From: an uncultured Anaerotruncus sp.
GTDB lineage: Bacteria; Bacillota; Clostridia; Oscillospirales; Ruminococcaceae
NCBI RefSeq assembly: GCF_902490045.1
Contig: NZ_CABUCJ010000025.1
Location: 1-26,825 of the forward strand
Length of the DNA stretch: 26,825 bases
Reading direction: 5' to 3'
This document shows positions 7,466 to 13,955 of the stretch, one piece after another (the stretch's first letter is position 1; every line of letters starts with the position of its first letter). Below the pieces are notes generated by a model. That model ran no database searches. It was not told where the DNA came from and saw only the letters and a list, made by a program, of their open reading frames with translations. The position numbers and the translations under genes are program-made.

Positions 7466-8761
7466 TCAGAATTTGCAGTGGAACCGGCTCTCGTATTCCT
7501 CGACGAGCGCCGGGCGCGCGTCGGGGTGCGCGACGCCGATCAGCTCGCGCGCGCGTTCCCGGAGGGTCTTGCGCTTGAGCTGCGCGACGCCGTATTCGGT
7601 GACCACATAGTCCACGTCGTACCGCGAGGTCGTCACCGCCGCGCCGTGATCGATGAAGGAGACCACCTTGGACACGCCGCCCTTCGCGGTCGCGGGCATC
7701 GCCATGATCGTGCGGCCGCCCTTCGACATGTTCGCGCCGCGCACGAAGTCCACCTGGCCGCCGACGCCCGAAATCTGCTTGAGGCCCACCGAGGTGGAAA
7801 CCACCTGGCCCATCAGGTCCACCTGCACGCAGGAGTTGATCGAGACGAGGTTGTCGTTCTGGCAGATGACGCGCGGGTCGTTGACGTAGTCGACCGGGAG
7901 CATCTCGACCTCGGGGTTGTTGTCCACGTAGTCGTAGAGGCGGCGGGTGCCCATCAGGAAGGTGGCGACGCTGCGGCCGCGGTGGATGTTCTTGCGTCTG
8001 TTGGTGATGACGCCCGCCTCGACGAGCTCGACCACGCCGTCGGAGAACATCTCCGAGTGGATGCCGAGGTCGTTTTTCTCCTTGAGGAAGAGGAGGACCG
8101 CGTCGGGGATCGCGCCGATGCCGAGCTGGAGGCAGTCGCCGTCCCGCACGAGGGAGGCCACGTTCTCGCCGATCGCGCGCTCCACCTCGGTGATCTTCGG
8201 CGGGGCCAGCTCGATGACGGGGGTGTCCGCCTCGACGATGCAGTCGATGTCCTTCACGTGGATGAAGCTGTCGCCCAGCGTGCGGGGCATGTTCCGGTTG
8301 ATCTGCGCGATCACGAGGTCGGCGCACTCGGCCGCGGGCTTCGTGTAGTCGACCGAGACGCCGTAGCTGCAATAGCCGTGCTCATCCGGTGGGGAGAGCT
8401 GGAGCAGTACGACGTTCGGATGCAGGCGGGTGCGGAAGAGGTCGGGGATCTCGGAGAAGAAGACCGGGGTGAAGTCCCCGCGGCCCTCCGCGATCGCCTT
8501 GCGGGTGGTGCCGCCGAGGAAGAGGCTGTTGTGCCGGAAATTCTCCGCGTATTCGGGCTGGCAGTACTCCGCCTTGCCCATGGCCACCATGTGGACGACC
8601 TCCACATCGCGGTAGGCGGCCGCATTTCTCACCATCGCGTCGGAGAGGAGGGTCGATTCGCCCGTCGCGTGGGTCACGACGACGCGGTCGCCCGATTTGA
8701 TCCGCTTCACCGCCTCATCCGCAGTGGTGAGCTTCTGCCTGTAAAGTTCCTTCCAATCCAT
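7466..8761 (-). CDS. abfT: 4-hydroxybutyrate CoA-transferase
   Basis: This 431-aa family I CoA-transferase of the acetyl-CoA hydrolase/transferase type closely resembles the AbfT/Cat2 enzymes. It moves CoA from acetyl-CoA or butyryl-CoA to 4-hydroxybutyrate. The catalytic glutamate is seen in IHSEMFSDG (Glu237 by my count; Glu238 in the C. aminobutyricum enzyme). The glycine loops GIGAIPDAVL and ISGVGGQVDF, which bind CoA, are present, as is the C-terminal TEYGVAQL typical of the family. Length is standard. It is the last gene of the operon. Its partners encode the dehydrogenase and dehydratase of the same pathway, which makes the substrate assignment firm. Confidence 0.93.
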   Translation of the reverse strand: MDWKELYRQKLTTADEAVKRIKSGDRVVVTHATGESTLLSDAMVRNAAAYRDVEVVHMVAMGKAEYCQPEYAENFRHNSLFLGGTTRKAIAEGRGDFTPVFFSEIPDLFRTRLHPNVVLLQLSPPDEHGYCSYGVSVDYTKPAAECADLVIAQINRNMPRTLGDSFIHVKDIDCIVEADTPVIELAPPKITEVERAIGENVASLVRDGDCLQLGIGAIPDAVLLFLKEKNDLGIHSEMFSDGVVELVEAGVITNRRKNIHRGRSVATFLMGTRRLYDYVDNNPEVEMLPVDYVNDPRVICQNDNLVSINSCVQVDLMGQVVSTSVGLKQISGVGGQVDFVRGANMSKGGRTIMAMPATAKGGVSKVVSFIDHGAAVTTSRYDVDYVVTEYGVAQLKRKTLRERARELIGVAHPDARPALVEEYESRFHCKF

Positions 8762-8770
8762 GGTGCGCTG

Positions 8771-9040
8771 TCACTCCTTATCACTCTGCGCCGCGAGCAG
8801 CGGGCGCAGGAGCCTGTCATAGTCGTCCGGGCACGTCAGCACGACGGCGCCCAGCCGCGCGGGAAACCCGGCGCGTGACGCGCACGCAGCCGGGCATCCG
8901 CAGATGATCACGGCGACGTCCGCCGGCTCCTCCGGGCGGACGATCCGCGCGCCGGGGAAATCGGCGCGCAGCCGCTCTGCCAGTTCGGTTCGTTCATAGC
9001 GCGGGTTGCAGCCCCCGCAGTATTTCACCGCGACGGTCAT
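8771..9040 (-). CDS. Small cysteine-rich protein, possible Fe-S or metal partner
   Basis: This 89-aa protein has the N-terminal motif KYCGGCNPRYERTEL, a later CGCPAAC cluster and another cysteine in LTCPDDYDR, giving six cysteines in a short chain. I do not recognise a characterised family; the CGGC and CGCP pairs suggest metal or Fe-S binding or thiol chemistry. The start at 9040 overlaps the stop of the NifU-like gene as ATGA, and the stop is nine bases before the CoA-transferase gene. Its place between a NifU-type Fe-S carrier and enzymes of an Fe-S-dependent pathway suggests a role in assembling or protecting the dehydratase cluster. That role is inference only. Confidence 0.75.
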   Translation of the reverse strand: MTVAVKYCGGCNPRYERTELAERLRADFPGARIVRPEEPADVAVIICGCPAACASRAGFPARLGAVVLTCPDDYDRLLRPLLAAQSDKE

Positions 9041-9327
9041 CCGTGCCTGCGCGCCATCAGTTCCCGCGCCTCGGCCAGAAGCCCGTCGCTCACGCCGCCC
9101 AGAAGCAGCACCTGGCTGACCTCCGGGACCTGGGCGCGCACCTCCTCCGCCACGAGCATCTGCGCCGTCAGCGACGCCGAGGGGCAGCCGGCGCACTGCC
9201 CGATGAGGCGCACGCGCAGCACGCCCTCCCCGTCGCAGTCCACCAGCTCGATATCCCCCTGGTGCAGCGCCAGCTGCGGGCGCACCCGTTCGTCGAGGAC
9301 CCGTTCGATCCTGTTTACAAGCTCCAT
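9037..9327 (-). CDS. NifU C-terminal-domain Fe-S carrier protein
   Basis: This 96-aa protein matches the NifU C-terminal domain (Nfu type). The motif GQCAGCPSAS supplies the CxxC pair (Cys45 and Cys48) that binds a bridging Fe-S cluster in Nfu dimers. I chose the ATG at 9327 (MELVNRIE) because GGGGGAA lies about seven bases upstream; the in-frame ATG at 9345 has no ribosome binding site. The gene sits directly after the 4-hydroxybutyryl-CoA dehydratase gene. That enzyme needs a [4Fe-4S] cluster with an unusual His ligand, so a dedicated cluster carrier makes sense. Its link to the dehydratase is inferred from position. Confidence 0.87.
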   Translation of the reverse strand: MELVNRIERVLDERVRPQLALHQGDIELVDCDGEGVLRVRLIGQCAGCPSASLTAQMLVAEEVRAQVPEVSQVLLLGGVSDGLLAEARELMARRHG

Positions 9328-9355
9328 ACGCCGTTCCCCCAGCATGACCGATTGA

Positions 9356-10807
9356 TTATTCGGTGATATGGGCGATCTTCTTCGCCAGCTTCTTCTTCAT
9401 CGCGAGGTTGCCCTGGCGCGAAATCATGATGCGCTGCGCCTGCGGCGAGCCCGCGCCGTGCATCGACTCGGTGCGGTAGCCGACCGCCGCCGTGCCGAGC
9501 GAGAGGTTCTCGATGAGCCGCAGGATGCGTAGACGGTTCTCGGTGGAGACGTCCGCCACGCCGCGCAGATATTTGTCGACATAGGGTCCGAGCTTGTCGT
9601 CGCGGAAGTCGGCCTCGCTGGGCGCGGTGACCATGAGCCCGCCCGCGATGTCCTCCGCCAGCCGCACGATCTCATACGGGAAGCGGGTGACGTTCTGCTT
9701 GCAGACGTTGGCGAGCAGCAGGTCGATGATGTAGTTGCCGCTCTCGGTCGGGTGGCCCTCGGCCGAGCAGGCGATGCCGCAGCAGTAGAGGGTCTCGTTG
9801 AGATGGGTCATCTCGATGAGCTTATCCTTGATGTGGCTGGCGCGCGCCGCGCCGTTGTAGTCGGCCGCGACCGCCGCCGCGCCGATGAGCACGTCGCCCA
9901 CGCCGACCTTGCAGCCGCCGTAGCTCTGGCGGTGGTAGCCCGCGAACCGCTCGACGAGCATGCCCGCGTACTCCGCCTCGCCGCACATGAAGATGCGGTC
10001 GTTGGGGACGAAGACGTTGTCGAACACGACAAGAGCCTCGACGCCGCCGAACTCGGCGTTGCCGACATCCATCTCGCTGCCCTCCCGCTTGCGGGTGTCG
10101 CAGCTCTGGCGGCCGATGACCATGAAGATGCCCTTGGTGTCCACCGGCACCGCGAAGGAAACCGCGTAGTCGCTGTCGTCCGGGCCCATCGAGCAGGTCG
10201 GCATGACGATGACCTCGTGGGAGTTGATGATGCCCGTCTGGTGCGCCTTGGCGCCGCGCACGACGATGCCGTCCGGACGGCGCTCGACGATGTGCAGGTA
10301 CATGTCGGGGTCGGCCTGCGCGTGCGGCGCGAGCCCGCGGTCGCCCTTCGGGTCTGTCATCGCGCCGTCCACCGTCAGGTCGTTCTCCTGGCAGTAGAAC
10401 ATGAAGTTCTTGAAGTTCTCAAAGTAGTGGGTGCCGTATTTCTGGTCCATCTCGTAGGTGGTGGAGTACTCGGCGTTGAACGCGTCCATCCCCACGCAGC
10501 GCTGGAAGCAGGCCGCGGTCTGCTGGCCGAGCAGGCGCTGCATCTTGACCTTCTTGATGAGGTCCTCGGTGCTGCGGTGGATGTGGGTGAAGCGGTTGAT
10601 GCGCTTGCCCGTCTCGGGGGATACCGCCGTCATGATGTCCTCATACTCGGGCAGCTGCGCGAGATCGTAGGTCATGCGCACCGAGTTGAGGGAGGGGCGC
10701 AGGATGGGGTCGTCCACCGGATTCTCCACCCGTTTGCCGAACATGTAAATTTCCATATTGAGTTTGCGGATACTCTCGATATATTCTTCGCCCGTCATAA
10801 GTGCCAT
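9356..10807 (-). CDS. abfD: 4-hydroxybutyryl-CoA dehydratase / vinylacetyl-CoA delta-isomerase
   Basis: This 483-aa enzyme of the acyl-CoA dehydrogenase-like fold dehydrates 4-hydroxybutyryl-CoA to crotonyl-CoA by a radical route, using FAD and one oxygen-sensitive [4Fe-4S] cluster. The ligand set known from Clostridium aminobutyricum (Cys99, Cys103, His292, Cys299) is found here as Cys100 and Cys104 in AACFQRC, and His292 and Cys299 in YHRQSYGGC, by my count. Length and sequence run parallel to AbfD throughout. The ATG at 10807 has GGGAGG at about 11 bases. It lies 28 bases after the dehydrogenase gene and is followed by the NifU-like gene. This is the key enzyme that defines the operon. Confidence 0.96.
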   Translation of the reverse strand: MALMTGEEYIESIRKLNMEIYMFGKRVENPVDDPILRPSLNSVRMTYDLAQLPEYEDIMTAVSPETGKRINRFTHIHRSTEDLIKKVKMQRLLGQQTAACFQRCVGMDAFNAEYSTTYEMDQKYGTHYFENFKNFMFYCQENDLTVDGAMTDPKGDRGLAPHAQADPDMYLHIVERRPDGIVVRGAKAHQTGIINSHEVIVMPTCSMGPDDSDYAVSFAVPVDTKGIFMVIGRQSCDTRKREGSEMDVGNAEFGGVEALVVFDNVFVPNDRIFMCGEAEYAGMLVERFAGYHRQSYGGCKVGVGDVLIGAAAVAADYNGAARASHIKDKLIEMTHLNETLYCCGIACSAEGHPTESGNYIIDLLLANVCKQNVTRFPYEIVRLAEDIAGGLMVTAPSEADFRDDKLGPYVDKYLRGVADVSTENRLRILRLIENLSLGTAAVGYRTESMHGAGSPQAQRIMISRQGNLAMKKKLAKKIAHITE

Positions 10808-10835
10808 TGCCCTTGTTCCTCCCTTTGATCGGAGC

Positions 10836-11951
10836 TCAATAGAGCTCCCCGTAAATTTTGCGGACCCGTTCCGCGTCGAGCGGCACGAAATTGTTGCCCA
10901 TCAGGCGGCCCTGCGTGGTCATGACCGCCTCGGTGAAGGTGTCGAGATCCTGCACCGTCACGCCGTATTCATGCAGCGCCTTCTTGGGCAGCACCTGGTT
11001 CAGAAGCTCCTCGAGCTTGTCGTAGACCTCGCTCACGCCGCAACCGAGCAGGCCGGCCAGGTATTCGTTCATCACCGCGATCTCGCCGTCCTGCCTGATC
11101 TCCATGTAGTTTTTCAGCACGCCGGTGAACATCGCGTAGTTGCTCTCCCCGTGGGGCACGTGGTAGGTGCCGCCGAGCGGGTAGCTCATCGCGTGCACCG
11201 CGGCGCAGCCGGCGGTCCCGAACGCGAGGCCCGCGTAGTTGGAAGCGATCAGGAAATCCTCCATCAGGCCGCCGAGGACCTCCCGGCCCTCCTTCACCAG
11301 CTTCTGGTAGCCGCGGATGATCATCTCGATCGCCTTGTAGCCGTACAGCTTGGTGTAGGCGGTCGCCTTGGGCGACAGGCTCGACTCGACCGCGTGCACG
11401 AGCGCGTCGATCGAGCTGGTGGCGAACACGCCGAACGGCAGGCTGCTCAGAAGCTCGGGCACGAGCACCGCCGCGTCCGCGAACATCTTCTCGCTCGCAA
11501 GGCCCATCTTGGTGCCGATGCGGGTGCGGTTGACGATCGAAATGTTGGTGACCTCGCTGCCCGTGCCGCAGGTCGTCGGCACGATGACCAGCTCATGGCG
11601 CTTTTCGAGGTTCGCGACGTTGTCGTACAGCGCGTCGACGGGGCCGCCGTCCGAAACCGCCAGCACCTTCGCGATGTCGATGACCGTGCCGCCGCCGATC
11701 GCGATGATCCGCTTGCAGCCCGTCTTGACCGCGTCCGCCGCGATCGCGTCGACCATGACGTCGGTCGGCTCGCCCGCGCCGTATTTCTCCTGGAAGATCG
11801 TATGTACCGGCAGGTTCAGCTTCCCGAAATAGGGGTTGAAAATGTACTCGTTCGTCAGCACAAGGTCGTTTTCGCCCAGCTTGAACGCCTCCGCGAACTC
11901 CGCGCAGCTTTCGAATTTGTGCAGTTCCGGTTTCACGATAATCAATTTCAT
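10836..11951 (-). CDS. 4hbD: NAD-dependent 4-hydroxybutyrate dehydrogenase (iron-type alcohol dehydrogenase)
   Basis: This 371-aa group III (iron-dependent) alcohol dehydrogenase interconverts succinate semialdehyde and 4-hydroxybutyrate. The nucleotide loop IGGGTVIDIAK is followed by PTTCGTGSEVT. Metal ligands are visible in the order Asp-His in SSIDALVHAVE, then His in AVHAMSYPLGG and His in VPHGESNY. The pathway assignment rests on its neighbours and on close likeness to clostridial 4HbD/AbfH. The ATG at 11951 has AAGGAG about nine bases upstream. It is separated from the permease gene by about 115 bases containing a large imperfect palindrome. No succinate semialdehyde dehydrogenase or GABA aminotransferase is present in the window, so the source of its substrate is not shown. 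Confidence 0.92.
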   Translation of the reverse strand: MKLIIVKPELHKFESCAEFAEAFKLGENDLVLTNEYIFNPYFGKLNLPVHTIFQEKYGAGEPTDVMVDAIAADAVKTGCKRIIAIGGGTVIDIAKVLAVSDGGPVDALYDNVANLEKRHELVIVPTTCGTGSEVTNISIVNRTRIGTKMGLASEKMFADAAVLVPELLSSLPFGVFATSSIDALVHAVESSLSPKATAYTKLYGYKAIEMIIRGYQKLVKEGREVLGGLMEDFLIASNYAGLAFGTAGCAAVHAMSYPLGGTYHVPHGESNYAMFTGVLKNYMEIRQDGEIAVMNEYLAGLLGCGVSEVYDKLEELLNQVLPKKALHEYGVTVQDLDTFTEAVMTTQGRLMGNNFVPLDAERVRKIYGELY

Positions 11952-11975
11952 CTTGTGCGCTCCTTTTCCATTTTA

Positions 11976-12036
11976 CGGATAACGAGGGAAAACAGAGCCG
12001 ATCTTTTCAGTTCAGCCCTGTTTTCCCGTGTGGCCG
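11976..12036. repeat. Imperfect palindrome between permease and dehydrogenase genes
   Basis: A 61-base imperfect inverted repeat has a perfect 10-bp core, GGGAAAACAG at 11986-11995 and CTGTTTTCCC at 12018-12027, with a 22-base loop. It has no U tract after it on the transcribed strand, so it is more likely an RNA processing or stability element, or a protein-binding site, than a terminator. It separates the permease cistron from the enzyme cistrons. Confidence 0.7.
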
Positions 12037-12066
12037 ACGAAAGATGCGGCACCCCGTCAAGGGATG

Positions 12067-13548
12067 TTACGCCGCCGTAGCCTTTCTGTTTTTGAAGCGG
12101 ATAACCGTCTCGCTGCCTTCGACGACAGCCCAGACGATGATGCCGACGAGCAGCGCCTGCGCGGGGGTGAAGAAGGTCAGCGCCGCAGCGATGACGCAGG
12201 CGATGCCGCGCTCGTTGGCGGTGGTGGCCATGCGCATGCCGATGTTGCCGCAGGCGAAGCACTGGACCGCCATCGTGATGCCGAAGAAGATGGCGAACGC
12301 CGGCTTGATGAGGGTGACGAGCGGCAGGATCATAACCGCGATCACAGTGGACGCGCGGAAGGTGCAGACGCCGCCCCAGTATGTACGCATGGTCTTGTAG
12401 CCGCGTTTGTAGCGCTCGGTGATCGTCAGCAGGCCGGAAGCCCACAGCGGGCCGCACATCGGGACCCAGGGGGCGAAGACGGACATGATCGCGTTACGCA
12501 GGAAGCTGACGAGGTTGGAGCGGCCGGCGTCGAAGATGACGATTTCGTCCGGGCGGGCCGCCGTGGCCTCCGCGACGACCTCTTTCGCGAGGACGAAGTC
12601 GGAGAACGCGATGATGTAGGTGGTCAGCGCCGAGGGGATCGCCGCGAGGAAGAAGCTCATCTCGGGGAAGCCGATTCCGAAGATGGTGAAGTGCTCCATC
12701 ACGAAGCCGAAGCTGAGCGGGGTAAGTCCCCACTGGATCTGGGGCATCGGGATTTCACGCAGCAGGATGGGCGCGAGGATGATCGCGAAGAGCTGCGCCG
12801 GGACGACGCCCTGGTTGCGAACCAGCCTCCAGAAGTTCGAGGTCCTTGCCTTGCGCTCGAAGGAGGGGTTGAACAGGAACAGGTAGGACAGCAGGCAGGC
12901 GATGGCGACCGTCCAAGGGGCCGCGGGCATCCTGGCCTGGAAGACGTTGATGCCCGCCGTGATGCCGGCGCCGAGCACGATGCCGGCCTTGATGGACATC
13001 GGGACACATTCGACCAGCTTGCGGCCGATGCCGGTCGCGCCCATGATCAGGAAGCAGAGGGCGACGAGCATCTGCAGTGCAATCATTGCCTTGATTCGGT
13101 CGACGTTGCCGGTGGCGTAGTCGGGAAGGCTCCACTGCTCGAGGAACTTCAGCGTCAGCGGAAGCGCCGGGGTGATCCAGCCGGGGACCACGGGGTCGCC
13201 CAGCAGGGAGGGCAGATAGTAGCAGACCGCGTTGAGCACGCCGAAGGTCAGCGCCATCAGGAACGCGCCGTTTTCGGTGAGGCCCAGGGCGGCGATGTTC
13301 GCCGGCTCATTGAGGCCGAAGGTGGTCATCGTGGTGGTGACGCCCGCGCCCAGGCAGGCGACGCCGAGGAACATGGCGGCGGCACACTCGGTCCACTGCC
13401 ACTCATGGTGGATCAGGGGAATACGGATTTTGAACGGGCCAAATTTGATACCGGGCTGTTCCTCACCATAGCCGCGTTTCTTAAGCGGGAACTTTTCGGT
13501 CATGAAGCCCTCTGGGACAACGTTGGTCTTTTCAGTTGTCTCGGTCAC
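12067..13548 (-). CDS. Polytopic permease of the 4-hydroxybutyrate operon, distantly NCS2/AzgA-like
   Basis: The protein has 493 aa from a GTG start at 13548, with AAGGAGG about nine bases upstream; the ORF can be read further upstream but without initiation signals. A hydrophilic start of about 45 residues is followed by roughly a dozen hydrophobic segments. The block CVPMSIKAGIVLGAGITAG resembles the conserved IPxxLRxAIxAGIGLFIAFIG region of nucleobase permeases (NCS2/AzgA), but the match is distant and I cannot name the family with confidence. It is the first gene of the operon, so it probably imports the pathway substrate (4-hydroxybutyrate, GABA, succinate or a related acid). The family and substrate are open; that it is a transporter is fairly certain. 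Confidence 0.85.
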   Translation of the reverse strand: MTETTEKTNVVPEGFMTEKFPLKKRGYGEEQPGIKFGPFKIRIPLIHHEWQWTECAAAMFLGVACLGAGVTTTMTTFGLNEPANIAALGLTENGAFLMALTFGVLNAVCYYLPSLLGDPVVPGWITPALPLTLKFLEQWSLPDYATGNVDRIKAMIALQMLVALCFLIMGATGIGRKLVECVPMSIKAGIVLGAGITAGINVFQARMPAAPWTVAIACLLSYLFLFNPSFERKARTSNFWRLVRNQGVVPAQLFAIILAPILLREIPMPQIQWGLTPLSFGFVMEHFTIFGIGFPEMSFFLAAIPSALTTYIIAFSDFVLAKEVVAEATAARPDEIVIFDAGRSNLVSFLRNAIMSVFAPWVPMCGPLWASGLLTITERYKRGYKTMRTYWGGVCTFRASTVIAVMILPLVTLIKPAFAIFFGITMAVQCFACGNIGMRMATTANERGIACVIAAALTFFTPAQALLVGIIVWAVVEGSETVIRFKNRKATAA

Positions 13549-13682
13549 TGACAATCTCCTCCTTTTGTCTCTTTCGGGACGCCGCCGGGCCGGCGCGCGC
13601 ATGTTCGGCCCCGAGGCGCCCCACAATGGACACAAAACAGCCTCGCACAATCTTGCCGCTGTGCGCCTGTCTTTTCATGCCT

Positions 13683-13711
13683 ATTATATCGGTTCCAGAA
13701 GCAAAAGTAAA
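13683..13711 (-). promoter_or_regulatory. Sigma-A-type promoter of the 4-hydroxybutyrate operon
   Basis: On the minus strand a perfect -10 box TATAAT (13688-13683) is preceded, after 17 bases, by TTTACT (13711-13706), which matches four of six bases of the -35 consensus. Transcription would begin near 13676 and give a leader of about 128 bases before the GTG start. I saw no sigma-54 element (GG and GC at -24/-12) in this region. Confidence 0.7.
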
Positions 13712-13833
13712 TGAAAAAAGTCCGTTTTATGAAAAGATTGTGAATGTTGTTTTATTTTTAACACGTCGTTTTATGCAATTTTGTTGTGCGTTTTTTACAA
13801 AGATTCGCGGCGAAAATCAGTCGTTATATATGA

Positions 13834-13877
13834 AAATCCCCCATTCTGTTGCAAAACAGCAACGGAATGGGGGATTT
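13834..13877. terminator. Terminator downstream of the PAS/AAA+ regulator gene
   Basis: A 19-bp stem (13834-13852 with 13859-13877), broken only at the T13847/G13864 pair, has loop AAAACA. On the minus strand it ends in TTTT and lies about 75 bases beyond the regulator stop codon. It fits an intrinsic terminator that separates the regulator from the permease operon. The inner part of the stem contains a third copy of the motif repeated at 13918-13955. Confidence 0.78.
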
Positions 13878-13917
13878 CCCCGCGGAAAACAAGCCTTATT
13901 TCCCGGAAATTTTGATG

Positions 13918-13955
13918 CAAAACTGCAACATCACTCAAAACTGCAACAAATCACT
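13918..13955. repeat. Tandem direct repeat, candidate upstream activator site
   Basis: Two adjacent copies of CAAAACTGCAACA followed by TCACT (18 and 20 bases) begin at 13918 and 13936. The second overlaps the stop codon of the regulator gene. A related copy, CAAAACAGCAAC, lies at 13852-13863. The pair is some 240-280 bases upstream of the predicted start of permease transcription, a distance usual for binding sites of enhancer-type regulators. Function is not shown by the sequence. Confidence 0.55.

Larger units (their letters stand above)
13549..13950. other. 402-base regulatory region between regulator and permease genes
   Basis: No coding sequence is apparent here. Going in the direction of transcription (right to left) it holds repeats next to the regulator stop codon, a strong terminator hairpin, an AT-rich stretch, a sigma-A-type promoter and a GC-rich leader of about 130 bases. 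The AT-rich part contrasts sharply with the surrounding genes, as expected for a control region. Confidence 0.7.

Noticed and set aside
9037..9345. Longer NifU-like protein starting at 9345
   Set aside because: No ribosome binding site precedes that ATG, whereas the ATG at 9327 has one at a good distance and matches the usual start of the domain.
13549..13950. Sigma-54 promoter before the 4-hydroxybutyrate operon
   Set aside because: The neighbouring regulator family prompted a search, but no TGGCAC-N5-TTGC-like element was seen; TGGAAC near 13697 lacks the downstream TTGC part.
13834..13955. CRISPR array in the repeats next to the regulator gene
   Set aside because: Only two adjacent short copies plus one diverged copy in a hairpin, with no regular spacers and no cas genes.
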